Source of the DNA: Selaginella moellendorffii
Taxonomy: Eukaryota > Streptophyta > Lycopodiopsida > Selaginellales > Selaginellaceae
Assembly: GCF_000143415.4 (NCBI RefSeq)
Contig: NW_003314369.1
Coordinates: 1 to 64,000, forward strand
DNA length: 64,000 nucleotides
Direction of reading: 5' to 3'
Each line of letters begins with the position of its first letter. The stretch's first letter is position 1. The notes beneath the pieces were generated by a model. That model searched no databases. It worked only from the letters and a program-made list of their open reading frames with translations, and was not told where the DNA came from. Made by a program: the position numbers and the translations under genes. Below, piece by piece: positions 31,960 through 43,019 of the stretch.

Positions 31960-32870
31960 CATGGCGACATGGAAATGGGGCAGCACGCAGTGCGTGGGGC
32001 GATTGGATTGGAGGAATCGCCCAGGGTTTCATCCGTAGTCATGCTACACTGGCTATGTGATCTTGCACGGATGACATCGAGGAGGCCTACCGTCTCATTG
32101 TTTCCACTCTGATTTCTGTCGTTCTTACCAGGCGTGTTCATTTCAAACTCCAAAGGTATTTGGCTGTGCAAAATAGGCGAGCTGTGTCAATCAGGTTCTC
32201 CAAGGCCTGGGAGCAGGATGGTTTTGGATCCTAAGAGGTTTGTTTCAGCTATGGCTTAGATTGCCATTGCAATTTGAGGAGGCAGAGCTGAAGATGTTAC
32301 ATATCTGGTAAACATTGGTTTTGTTCGTGTTTCTTCAATCTGTGATTGCTTCGGGAGAGTCAGTAAACCGGTTTGTGATTCAATCGGGATATGTTTTGTA
32401 CCCTTTGCGAGTATCATAAGATTGTCTTTACAGTCCACCTGTACCCAACTGAGGAGTATGGGACTCTAAACTACATAAACTCGTAACCAGCGGGGCGTGC
32501 CGCTCGACATCACGTATGTTTCACTGTATATTCATTCATTATCCGCGGCAATCCTTTCAGAGCATCACTCGTTGGATTGGAGAACCGTTAAAAGGCCCGC
32601 TATCCTCCATTCAAGTGTAAGTGTGTAACACAAAGTAGCGATTTCTAATAGAGTCCGATTACAATGCTGTTTAATCGCTCAGTGAAGGTTTGCTGCCCGT
32701 GTTCCACAGTTGATCATTTAATACTTTCACAGATCATTGAGTCATTTCATTCAGTTGGTGCGTTTGAATATGTGGAAGTTTCCAGTAGGTCATTGCTCGC
32801 GCGAGAGTGCTATAACCATAAAATTAAAAAAAGAGTATGCCAGCAACTCTTTTCCTTCCACGAATTGAGG
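31960..32870 (+). pseudogene. PRMT5 gene fragment (intron-containing)
   Basis: Matches exons 1 and 3-9 of the PRMT5 gene at 55.5-58.7 kb together with their introns, for example GCGTGTT...CCAAAGGTATTTGGCTGTGC, TTAGATTGCCATTGCAA and the GAGTCATTTCATTCAGTTGGTGCG block. Small deletions, stops and a roughly 60-bp insert near 32420-32480 break it. Because introns are retained, this is a DNA-level duplicate and not a retrocopy. Catalytic exons are missing, so it is non-functional. Confidence 0.85.
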
Positions 32871-32920
32871 TAACTTTCTAGCTCCTAGAAACAACTGGTC
32901 CATACGCTACTGATACTCCA

Positions 32921-33340
32921 CGTCAGTTTGCTTTATTTAGATAAATACCTTTTGGAAATTGGGTATATCAGTCATGCAAGGGCTAGGGTCTCCGTAATAG
33001 TCTAGATGTGTCAAGCAGCGCTGTCGCTCCGGGAGCTCACGCTTGGGCGGGCGTGAGCTCATGAAGGAAGCCCCACCCGAGAAGATTTCAAGAGAGCAAG
33101 TGGGATCAAACTGCGCTGCAAGACTTGTGGCGAGCCCTCCAGTTTTCTTGATTTTAACAATCACAAGATCACGCAGCCGCGATACAATTGTAAGGCCTGC
33201 CGTTTTACTGTACAGTTAAGGGACGAGAATCTCTTGAGGGAGCTTCGTTTGATCGATTAAGTAAACCTTATAGATTAGATACGATGTTCCATATGATTTG
33301 ATTTACTCTTTAAACATTGGGTATCTGCCCTAATTCCTCA
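32921..33340 (-). pseudogene. Unidentified duplicated ORF fragment, copy 2
   Basis: Diverged duplicate of 28524-28888, with KKTGGLATSLAAQFDPTC, IFSGGASFM and HLDYYGDP on the minus strand. Insertions are present compared with copy 1, including a GC-rich inverted-repeat-like stretch (GAGCTCACG / CGTGAGCTC) at about 33034-33061. Confidence 0.45.
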
Positions 33341-33735
33341 AGAAGGCCCATTCTGGGCATATGCTACGATCATCGGGACTGGCCCTAGCTTCGATTGTGC
33401 TGCGGCATCCTCGCGAGGAGCTCCATCAGTTGGGAGACGCAGCCAATTGCATCTATAACTCACGAGACGATATCCCTACCGGGTTTTAACACCATATGCC
33501 CCTCTTGGGCATTTGTTGCAATTAGGAACGACATCCCATCTGGGCATTTTATCTAATCTCTCTGTAGCTTCCTCGACCCCTCCATGGTCTCCAAAAGCGG
33601 AGAATAGGTCTGTCTAAGTTACCTCGTGTCGCAAGGGCATTCGACAGAAGATCTTGTCGGCTTTCTCCAGATGCCCATTGAAGGCATAGCTCTCTCCGAG
33701 AAGCCACACGTCACTGTGCTTCACAGCGGATCTCA
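33341..33735 (-). pseudogene. PPR-protein relic
   Basis: Minus-strand frames with stops show pentatricopeptide-like words: GESYAFNGHLEKADKIFCRMP, then GGVEEATERLDKMPRWDVV, then PMIVAYAQNGP near 33350. These fit the P-L-S PPR pattern common in lycophyte organellar RNA-editing factors. It is a short, frameshifted remnant inserted between the two halves of the duplicated F-box unit. Confidence 0.55.
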
Positions 33736-33969
33736 GCGATGTTTCTGGTGAGTTTTGGAGGACTCTTGATCCATTCTATGCGATTTTGTTTCCAGATACT
33801 TTCGTTTTCAAGGGACTTCCTTCCCGGATGGTTTGCTGAGCCACGCGTTTCTACTCAAGCATTACCTCTCTCCGAGTTTGGGGAACTCTGTAAGCAACCG
33901 GTTTCTAATCTTGTGTCTTTCAGAAGCTTGGAAATTGTGAAAATTTCATCGCTACAGTGAAAAGTATGC

Positions 33970-34790
33970 TGTGGCTGCATTCCTCACCTTTCCCTCAGGC
34001 TCGCCAAATCCCTCTTCGTCAAGCCAGTCGACAATTCCCCGCGCAGCGAGTGGCGCCTCTTCCAGACGCTCCCAGAGGGCATGACCATCGCCAGCACCGA
34101 CGCAGGCTTGCTGTGCCTGGCCACGTTTGGGGACTTGGATCAGCCCTCCTCCATCTACGTGTGGCGCTACAGCGATATCAACTCCTCCCCGGTGACAGTT
34201 CCTTTGCCACCAGTGCCCATCGACTGGAGTCGGATGGTGGTGTACAGCCGCGACAGGGATCGATCGACGCCACAGTTTCGCGTGGCTATCTTCGACAGGC
34301 CCTCGCTTGCGTTCTACGTTTACGACTCAGCCCTCAGGCAGTGGTCCGTGCATGGGGACTTGTACCCGTCGGGCCGGAGGGGCGACCCAGACATGGGCTG
34401 TACCATTCACAACAACAGCTTCTATCCGATGTTGCATCACGGTGTGGCGGTGATCCTTTGCACAGAGACGTGGAGGTTTTGCAATACAACATGACCAAGT
34501 TGGAGTTGGGATCCAGGTGGGCGTTTGTGCTGTTGGATCCGGGCCGAATTTTCGTGCTGATTGAGGATGACAACACGGAAGATTTGGAGGGACTGATTGT
34601 CGCGGAGATGCAGGGAGAGAAGTGGCAGGTCACGTCGTGCTGTGACAAGCTTGGTGATGTGGAGGTATGTGAGAACTTGATATGCACCGATGCAGCATAT
34701 GGCTGGTCGACTCGGATGGCTCACACATCATGCACTTTGGAGTGGTTTCCACGTGCTGGTCGGAGGTGGAAACACCTCCAGACAATTTTT
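33970..34790 (+). pseudogene. F-box gene copy 2, truncated and frameshifted
   Basis: Nearly identical to 29105 onward of the intact F-box gene, but the F-box itself is missing and the upstream sequence is unrelated. An in-frame part (34081-34494) covers TIASTDAGLLCLATFGDL to VAVILCTETW and then shifts. About 30 bases between the YNM and ELELGSRW segments are deleted. A stretch near 34690 encoding SNSIWL is also damaged. Non-functional. Confidence 0.88.
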
Positions 34791-34985
34791 CTTTTTATTG
34801 TTGTTTAAATACATTTACTAATTTTCTATCAATGTAGATGAACACATGTATGCTTAGAAAGTCAAAAACATACTCATTGAAAAATATGTTAAAAGTTTGA
34901 TGAGTATTTTTATTTTTACTTGCATCTGATCTTATCATTAAAAATATGCTAATATTAATTTAAAATAAGCAAGAATTTCCCTTTG

Positions 34986-35158
34986 TGAGTGCATGGAATA
35001 TGGAAAGGGAATACAGAAATGTACATATCAATTAACCCAAAAACCATAGCTTATATACAAAAGTGAGTAGTCCGGATTGAAACCAATTTGACGGCTACCA
35101 AAATCCCACTACGCTAATATTAGTATATGGCATCATAGCCGTACACTTGGCCCTCACA
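34986..35158 (-). repeat. 3' LTR of element F (173 bp)
   Basis: On the minus strand it begins TGTGAGGGCCAAG right after a polypurine tract (GAGAGGAGGGGATGA, plus-strand complement 35159-35173) and ends CATGCACTCA. The first 46 bp recur at 39017-39062 as the 5' LTR remnant. Confidence 0.75.
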
Positions 35159-35268
35159 TCATCCCCTCCTCTCGGAATAATGGAAGACCATCAGAGTTTT
35201 CTTATAGACGGGCTGGGATCTGGAGGAACATCAAGAGGAGGCATTGGCGGATCTGTAGATGGTATTAA

Positions 35269-35916
35269 CTACTCCTGATCCCTTTGTATGAAGTGTTTTA
35301 ATTGCTGCACATGCACAATATTTGGAGGATCGGCTTGCTGGATATCATGCCGAACCTCATAAACTTGTGGTCCAACTTGCCGCAACACCCGATACGGTCC
35401 TTTCCACTGTGCAAGAAGCCCCTTAGATAAACCACGTACCGTAAAATGGGAAAAATGGACTAACACTAAATCATTCACTTTGTACTCCGCAAGTGGACGA
35501 TGATGGGAGTTGTAGCGTTGTTGTTGTCCCACTTATATATGGCCTAAGTGTTTGGCAGATTCCGCTCGGACAAGTGGAAGAATGCTCGTCAAATATTGAT
35601 CCCATGATCTAGCATCCGTAGCTCGTGGCAATCACGAAGGTAAACCTAGCTCCATTGGTAATATTGGATCATGACCATATAAGAATTTATATGGTGAAGC
35701 ACCAACAGAACTCTGCACCCCAATAACATATGCATACCGAAGAGACGGCAAATAACCATCCCAATCCGAATGCTGAAAGTTCACATACTTCGTAATCATC
35801 CCCTTGAACGTCCGAACGAGCCATTCCACCAAACCATCTGATTGTGGATGATAAGCACTCGTGAAAGTGTGGTGAATCCCCAACCGAGACGTCAAAACAT
35901 GAAATGCCTCAACCAT
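35269..35916 (-). pseudogene. Element F integrase C-terminal half
   Basis: Two minus-strand frames separated by a stop/frameshift. 35916-35632 holds the end of the integrase core (SAYHPQSDGLVEW, then SVGASPYKFLYGHDPILP). 35532-35269 holds the GPY/F module (KVNDLVLVHFSH, then WKGPYRVLRQVG and HVQQLKHF). No chromodomain follows, unlike B and B2. Confidence 0.8.
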
Positions 35917-35973
35917 AAATGTGGGACCATTATCCGAAAGAATCCGCTCTAGACAAGAATGCTAGAACACCAC

Positions 35974-37239
35974 TCAATTGAGGAGGAAGTATCCAAGAGC
36001 AGTTGCAAAGGCGCTAGCAAGAACACCAACTTCCACCCAACAAGTCAAATAGTCATAAACAATAATAACATACTCATTGCCAGTAGTCGACCGTGGAAAA
36101 GGTCCCATAAGATCAAACGCCACCAACTCAAATGGACGGGAAACTGCAATTGACTCCAACCGTCCTTCTGCAGCCCGAGGGGGAGTATTACGAGCTTGGC
36201 ACCAAACATAGCTACGCACATACCGGATAATATCACGTTGCATCTCCGGCCAATAGAAAGACTTGCGTAGCTTCTCGATTACATGACGATGTCCTATATG
36301 CCCACCTAGAACAGGAGAATCATGGTAGGCATGGAGAAATTGCGGAATAAAGATAAAAGGCACCACTAGCCATAAATGATCATCAAGATCTGTCCCCACA
36401 AAATAAAGAAGGCTATTTTCAAGACAATATTGAGAATGTAAATGCCGGAAAGGAAAGTCATCAACAAGTGATACAGGATTCTCAAAACTATCTCGAAGCC
36501 TTCGAATCCACAGCTCAATCTTTTGAGCCTCGCGAACCTCATCAAACGAAGGTAGATCTTGCTTTGCACCTTGTGGACACTGAACGTCAAGTACAACAAT
36601 TGCTGACGGCACAAAATCCTCGTCTAGAAAATCCATAAAACGCCTGAGATACTGCACCTTGCCCAAGAAGCGTTGCACATCATTCACACACTTCGGAGTA
36701 GGGAATTTTAGAACAGACACAAGTTTGTCAGGATCAACTTGCAAACCCTCACGAGAAATACGGTACCCAAGATAAGTTGTGTCCTTGGATCCAAATACGC
36801 ACTTCGACCGCTTCAGCTTTAAACCAACGTCGCGTAACCGATCCAACACTTTACAAACATCACGAACGTGCTCCTCCCATGTCCCCTCCGAGTGGATCAA
36901 GACATCATCAATAAAGTCAGCAGTCACCTCCGGCATATCGTAAAGAACCTCGTCCATCATCCATTGAAAAGTTGCTAAAGCATTGTTTAAACTAAATGGC
37001 ATCACCAAGAACTCATACAAACCAAATGGTGTATAAAAAGCAGTCTTAGGAATATCTTCTTCGGCTATCGGTACTTGCCAGTACCCAAAAGCAAGATTTA
37101 GCTTGGTGAACCAACGACTTCGCCTTAGATGATCCAAGAGATTAGCAGTGTGAGGAAGAGGGTACACATCCGGGATCATTACGTCGTTTAATGGACGATA
37201 GTCGATGCAAAAACGAATACTCCCATCAGGCTTCGTCAC
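35974..37239 (-). pseudogene. Element F RT-integrase fusion lacking RNase H
   Basis: A continuous 421-codon frame. RT palm and thumb come first: KPDGSIRFCIDYRPLND, FYTPFGLYEFLVMPFSLNNA, active site as FIDD in TADFIDDVLI, then YLGYRISREGLQVDP and QRFLGKVQYLRRFM. The frame then passes directly to the post-RNase-H linker (LPSFDEVREAQK) and the integrase zinc region (HDSPVLGGHIGHRHV, then the CX2C position degraded to Y-V-W-C) and FDLMGPFP. The tether and RNase H, about 200 residues in relatives, are missing without loss of frame. It ends at a frameshift before the second catalytic Asp. Confidence 0.85.
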
Positions 37240-38166
37240 AAGATAAGGTTCACATGCCCAAGAACTCCACGACTTCTAAATAACACCCTTCTCCAACATT
37301 TCCTTGACATTTGCACGTAAAATCTTGATCTCCTTTGGTGACCGACGACGAACAGGAACCTTGATTGGACAAGCATCCCCAATTGGAATTGGATGACGTG
37401 TGGCAATTTTGGCTCCAGACGATAGGTCAAATTCAAAGAGATCAGAATACTCCTTCATGAGCCGGTCAACTGCTGCAACACAAAGATTGTCGGAAGGATC
37501 GGAAAAGGGAAGAGCAGAACAAGATGGAAACACAGGAGGAAATAGTGGGGGAACAAAAGTAATGGAAGCAAAGGTAGAAGTAGAGGGACGAAGAGGTACG
37601 GAAGTGAAAGGAATGGATTAAACATAAGGAAGTATGAGACAAGGGGGAGAAGCCTCAAAGTCACATTTGGCATGATTGCGCTGCAACCAATCCATACCAA
37701 GAATGAGGTCAAAAACTTGACTCGACACCACCCGCAACGACTGCAACTCAAGCTCGAGATCGCCCACACGCACAACTAGATCTGCCTCATCCCATGCACA
37801 TGCATGTGTACGACAGTTGCCATAAAGAATGAAAACTGGTTCCACTGCACGACGCAAGTGTAGACGACAACGTGTGGCAATAGGTCGAGCAATAGAAGAT
37901 AAACTCAAACCTATATCAACCAACACAGAGAGGATAATAGGAGACCTCTTGTTATAAAGACGAGCTTGGAAAGTAAACACTGGATGAATTGGTGCCGAGT
38001 GAACCCCTTGATGATACTCCCGAAAGAAAGATGGAGGGGTCACTGACTTATTCGCGCAAGGTCCCTCCATTACTCGTGCGACTCCTCGTTTCCCGGATGT
38101 ATCTCGGTGTCCAAACCTTCCACGACAGCAGCACCAATAGGACGTTGCTGACGCCAAGGTCTCCAC
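37236..38166 (-). pseudogene. Element F protease and RT N-terminus
   Basis: 38166-37618 holds a retropepsin-like domain with VLVDIGLSLSSIA in the place of D-S/T-G and FDLILGMDWLQRNHAKCDF downstream. 37533-37276 holds the RT N-terminal extension (LMKEYSDLFEFDLSS, then PIKVPVRRRSPKEI). A stop separates them. Loss of the catalytic Thr/Ser suggests the protease is dead. Confidence 0.75.
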
Positions 38167-39106
38167 CTAGGAAATGGGGTCGCCAATCCGGAAAACGCCG
38201 GCAACACCGATAAGTATGACCAACTTCATCACATGCCCAGCAGTGAACATCACGGCCACGACCACATCCTCGCCCTTGGCCTTGGACTCGAGCAGTAGCA
38301 GCATCAACCTCCATTGGAACAGGACCATCACCCACAAGAAGTGGAGTTGAAGGACGTGCAGCGAGAAGTGGAAGAGGCGATGTCTCATAACATTGTGCCA
38401 AGCGAAGAGCATCATCAAGGGTGGCAGGAGCAAGTGCATGCACAATTCTGACAAGATCTTGATGAAGTGCTGGCCACAACATTCCTAGCTTGATCCGCTT
38501 TGACATATTTGGCTCCGCACGAAGCAAAAGACTTCGGAAACGAACACCAAATTGCATCACCGACTCAAATGGCCCTTGGTGAAGACGATGCAATTGTTAG
38601 AAGGCATTGTCACAGTCGTCAGCATGTCCAAAGGCACGTTTGAAAATGTCTGGGAGAACACTCCAATCCTCACGAGTGGCTGCGCTCAAACCATTGTACC
38701 ACTGCAACGTCGTCCCTTGAAGACATGTGGGAAACTCACGTAAACGTCAAGTATCATCCCAAGAATGATATGTGGCAATCATTATGAAGTGATCGAACCA
38801 ATGGTACACATCATCCCCAGGATTCCCGCGAAAGAACTCCGGCCAAACGCGAGGATTAGCACCAAAAGTAGGAGGAGTTGTACTACGTGCCGTGAATGCC
38901 GCCATCAACTGAGTTCGGTTGTTCAATTGCAAGTGCATAGCATCAAGCAATTGTACCAATTGTTGCTCCAGAGTCAAAGGAGGAGATTGTTGATCTACTA
39001 TGAAGACAAACGAACTGCTAATATTAGTATATGGCATCGTAACCGTACACTTGGCCCTCACACCTTGGCAATATAATATAAAATATTTTCGAGAAGTTAA
39101 CATCAT
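38048..39106 (-). pseudogene. Element F gag
   Basis: N-terminal part (39106-38747) with LEQQLVQLLDAMHLQL and FFRGNPGDDVYHWFDHF, then after a frameshift the capsid end (LHQGPFESVMQFGVRFRSLL) and a CCHC knuckle CWACDEVGHTYRCC at about 38200-38245. The 5' LTR remnant lies within the extreme N-terminal region, so most of the 5' LTR and leader were lost. Confidence 0.75.
39017..39062 (-). repeat. 5' LTR remnant of element F
   Basis: 46 bp matching the start of the 3' LTR (35112-35158) with a few substitutions. The remainder of the 5' LTR and the PBS are missing. Confidence 0.7.
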
Positions 39107-40340
39107 ACTATCAGATTAATTATTATAGATAAATCCAACCAAAGATCAATTATTTTAACTAAATCTAACCATAGAAGTGATTCATTACCACATAGAAGTT
39201 GCTAAAAGGGAGCTAGATGCACAATAACAGCTTTAGTTGACATTTTCATAAATCCTTAAATATCCTAAAAAAATGTTTTGGAAATAGGAAATTATTAAAA
39301 GTTACTCTCCATTTAAATTGTAATAGCCAGATTGAGCTAAACAATGGAAATGATCATCACATACCATATGAGGTGAAGGAACATCAGGGTGGACGTTGAA
39401 CACTACCTGTTGCAACTGATTAAAGGAAGGCTCCTCAAACTCTGCAAGAAAGCCCTTGTCCAGCACCTGGCACCGGATGGTAACTACCAAGTCCCCATCC
39501 TCCTCCTGGGCAGCAGCCGACCATGGCAGATCCATCCCGGTCACCTTTACCATTGTATACAGAATGCCCTCGAGATCTGCTGAAGCATCAATCCCATTGC
39601 CCAACATCGAGTTCATGGAGCCAAACTCACACTAACACAATTGTCTGACACAAATACAGCAATCCTGAAGTCGAGAAGGTAGAACCTCTCCAAACCAACT
39701 CCTTCCTTGCCCTCATGGTAAGCAACCTTCCTGGGGCTGATGTCCCTGTGGATAATCCCCAGCTTGTGCAGCTTTAGCACCGTCTCCAGTAGGCTGGCCC
39801 CCATCTCCGTAGCATCTCGGATAGGAAGCGTCTTGCCATGTAGCAATTCACCAATATAACTCATGAGCACGATTGGGCAGCTTTTCCAACGAAACAGCTG
39901 TAAAGCCATGCCAAACCACAGTATATTAGTGATCCCAATTGAGCTCTTCAGCCAGGTTGAGAATGAGATCCGTGTTGCTGCCAGTGGATGCAAGATCAGC
40001 TATTGGAAGACCAAATCCTTCGGCTGCAAACTTGGCTGCATCACCTGCTGCTTGCCATCATCCAGCCGAACTAGATAGCAGCCTCCACAGAAGAGGAAGT
40101 TCACGTACATGTGGACGAGCTCCAGCTCCCATATCTCGCCTAAATTAGACTGCACAACTTAGGGAAGGCTCCAGCTTTGGAACACTAGCTCCTCATGGTG
40201 AAATGGTTGCCAAAAAAGTGCAAGGCACAGAAGATCTGGAAGAGGAGTTCCAGCAGTGCCAAACTATCCACATGCACCACTCCTGGTGTCACACCTGCGG
40301 CTCCATCACTCTGCAAGCTCCTTTGACAATATGAGAGACA

Positions 40341-40423
40341 GGCACAGATTTATTACCTATGGTCACATTCACAAATGATGCAATTGCATTTGTGAATACA
40401 ATCATAAGTAATAAATCTGTGCC
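40341..40423. repeat. 83-bp imperfect palindrome in the kinase-like relic
   Basis: Arms of 36 bp starting GGCACAGATTTATTAC and ending GTAATAAATCTGTGCC, with about 31 of 36 positions paired, around a short centre containing GCAATTGC. It is foldback-like with no coding capacity. Confidence 0.85.
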
Positions 40424-40751
40424 TATAGACACATTGCCCAACACCACCTTCTTCTTGGCCCAAGCACCTATCCGGCGCTTCTTTGCCCTGTCCAGAACCT
40501 GGCCACACCCCTCAGCAAGCTTGGATTTGTCATTTTTAAACTCCACGTAGATGTCGCACCACTCGTAAGCATTACCTGATACCACCCTGGTCGGATGGAC
40601 GATGCCAATAGCCAAGTCAGGTAAGCTGGTGTCGGCCACTGCTGATCTTGCAAGTTTGGAACCGGTAGCACTTTCTGAAGTTGCGGGTGTCAACATTTTC
40701 CGTGGTACAGTGGCCAAGTACCAGTTGTGCTGCATGCTGGTAGACCTTGCC

Positions 40752-40842
40752 AAGATCATCGTAGGAGTCATCCAGCTCCCACACGCACTGGCAGATTTGC
40801 CAGCAGTTTGGATGGGAGCCAGATGACTCCTATGATGATCTT
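40752..40842. repeat. 91-bp imperfect palindrome in the kinase-like relic
   Basis: Arms of 30 bp (AAGATCATCGTAGGAGTC ... GACTCCTATGATGATCTT) with 27 of 30 paired, around a centre that itself holds CTGGCA/TGCCAG. It has the same general design as the palindrome 330 bp to the left, but the sequence is different. Confidence 0.85.
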
Positions 40843-40969
40843 AGCATCACCGCTTGATGTCGGCCCGTACCTTTGTGAGGAGATTTGGGACGTTCCTTGC
40901 AAGCATTTTCACAACCGGCCCGATTTCAGCATCACTGAGCCCAAAGATGGCCGCGGTGGACTGTCACAA

Positions 40970-41398
40970 TCCGTCCATCATTCTGATGCGCATTTTCCAA
41001 GTATGAGTACGAACTTTGCTCGCGCGGAAGATCTGCACAATGAGACCGAAATACACAAGCAAGAAGAAAAGCAAGAGAGGAACTTACTGATTATTGCTCT
41101 TGCCCTTACCGCATCCGCCTCACGCGCCCTTGCCGCCTCAAGCACCTCAAATGCCTACTTTGATGTGGACTATGTTCGACAATTTATGATGAGGACAGAC
41201 ATTCCCTGATCACACGGACAAGTGGTGCCACGTCAGCGAGTTCTTTATTGGAACCTCCTCTGATTGGAGACTGCTATAGCTTGGGATGCAATGGCTCGAG
41301 CAAGGTAAGACAAGAATTTCGTGTTTAGTGATTTATCAAGCACCACACCTTAGGAAACATTGAGAGTAGCATCAACAAAAAAATTCTTTACTCGGCAT
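40970..41398. other. Spacer before element B2
   Basis: Short plus-strand ORF continuing from 40727 to 41209 without recognised motifs. B2 similarity begins at about 41399 with no LTR, so the breakpoint marks a 5' truncation. Confidence 0.4.
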
Positions 41399-41424
41399 AA
41401 ACCAATGCCCTGCTGAAGACTCTC

Positions 41425-42960
41425 GTGCGCAAGCTAAAGCGTGACGAGAAGCAGAAGAAAAAGCAAAAGACTGTGGATGCTAGCAGTGCAGAGGGTGCAG
41501 ACCCTTCGGTAGGGACTGAGGTAGAACCAAACAAGGTTGAACAGACTGAAGTGGAATTAGTCCCTCAGGCAGTTCCCAAGTACAAACCAAAGCCCCCACC
41601 GGTCTTCAAGGGAGTGAATGACTATAAGGTGGTGGAGGATTAGTTTTACGATATGAAGGATTACTTCCGAGTGTTGCGGTTACCGAGCTCGGAGAAGGTC
41701 CTATGTGCAAAACCATACTTGGCAGACAATGCCAAGTCTTAGTGGAGAATAACAAAGGCCAACGAAGGACCGGTGGCCACTTGGGAAATGATGAAGGCGA
41801 GGATCTGTGCAACATATGTTCCTCCGAATGCTACTCTGCACCTAAGGGATGAGCTGAGTAGGCTGAAGCAGACCGGAACCATTCAAGAGTATGTGAATGG
41901 ATTTATGGCAAAGAGGATACTGGTCACGGATATGGGTGATATGGATGCGTTCCATGCCTTCATATCAGGCTTACAAACCTGGGCTCGTGGTGAGGTGATG
42001 CAATGGAACCCGACCAACTACAAGGAAGCGTTGGATGCGGCCATCAAGGTGCATTTCAACGATAACCTGTGAAAGGGGAACATGACGGGGTCGGGGTCCA
42101 CGTTTAGCAAAGGGGCCAAACTAAGGGGGACGTATAGCAAGGGAAATTCAAAAAGAGTTTCTTTAAGATCGAGTCCTTTGGGTTCCGGAAAGGCAAATCC
42201 GGGGGCCAGCGAGCAAGTACGTGGGGGAGTCAAGCGAAAAGAGACAAACCCACGGATAAAAAGGTCAAGTCGTTTAGTAGCGTAGGAAACAACGTATGCT
42301 ACAACTGCGGTGAAGCGGGACACTTTTCCAGGGAATGTCCCTACCCGAAGAAGGCCAGAGCTAATATAGCCATTAAGTTGGGTGAAATCCAAACTAAGGT
42401 ATGTGATCCAGTCCCTAATTCAAAGTTACTCATTATACGAGCAACTTTGGTAGAGAGTCATTCGTGACATCTATTAGCCTTCCGAGGGAAGCTCGGAGGT
42501 AGCTTTGTTAAAATCCTTATTGACACGGGTGCTTCAGATAATTTTGTGGCTGCAGACATAGTCTGGCAAGCCGGACTAACGGTGCAGCAGTTGGGCGAAC
42601 CAAGGACTATAGAGTTTGTTCAAGGTAGCCAAAGCACCGATGAGGTACTTCGACAAACAAGAGTCGAAGTAGGGACATGGAAAGTAGACATAGATTTCAC
42701 CGTGTTGGACATGGCGGGATTTGACGTGATCTTCGGGATGGATTAGTTTAATCGGATCGTGGTAGCCCTGCATGGACAAGGTAGGAACCTTGTGGTACTA
42801 GTGAATGCCCAAGGAAGAAGATCCAGGGTGGAGGCCCAAGATCTAAAGGTAGGGCAATGCAAGGCCAAAGATTCGTGCCTAAACCTGGTGTCCACGAGAG
42901 GACAACTCACTAAAGGGACCAAGGCAGCATTTTTGTGCTTACTCTCGGTGAGAAGTGACA
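41425..42960 (+). pseudogene. B2 gag and protease
   Basis: Gag fragments (EPNKVEQTEVELVPQ, then TIQEYVNGFMAKR), a CCHC knuckle (CYNCGEAGHFSREC, about 42299-42340) and retropepsin ILIDTG at about 42516 followed by VIFGMD. Stops lie at 41641, 41743 and 42069 and frame changes near 42150. The CTAAA site near 42880 is the empty counterpart of the mini-LTR in B. Confidence 0.85.
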
Positions 42961-43019
42961 AAAAGACAGTAACAGAAGAAGTACCTTTAGTGATCTAGCG
43001 GGTGTTGGACCAATTCTAG

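Larger units (their letters stand above)
34981..39067 (-). mobile_element. Ty3/gypsy element F with RT fused to integrase, short LTRs
   Basis: Minus-strand element (34986-39062). The 3' LTR is complete at the left and only about 46 bp of 5' LTR remain at the right. Flanking pentamers are CTTTG (34981-34985) and CCTTG (39063-39067), and the homologous region after F-box fragment 3 (near 49208) shows an empty-like site reading CCCTTGGCAA. The order is gag, protease, RT, integrase; RNase H is absent. Frameshifts and a DIG protease motif make it inactive. Confidence 0.85.
39302..40960 (-). pseudogene. Broken protein-kinase-like gene
   Basis: Minus-strand frames read right to left. An N-terminal part near 40950-40860 reads SDAEIGPVVKMLARNVPNLL. 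A region at 40771-40470 has WCDIYVEFKNDKSKLAEGCGQ, resembling the nuclease-like module before fungal-type (FunK1-like) kinase domains. The kinase lobe at 39993-39616 has IVLMSYIGELL, the catalytic loop IIHRDISPRKV, and DFR where DFG is expected. A C-lobe frame ends at 39302. Stops and frameshifts separate these parts, and two long palindromes (40341-40423, 40752-40842) lie inside. A kinase origin is fairly clear; the subfamily is a guess. Confidence 0.6.

Noticed and set aside
31960-32870. Processed (retro) copy of PRMT5
   Set aside because: Intron sequences are retained, so it is a DNA duplicate.
40727-41209. 160-codon plus-strand ORF
   Set aside because: Starts inside the palindrome antisense to the kinase-like relic and has no known motif; most likely fortuitous.
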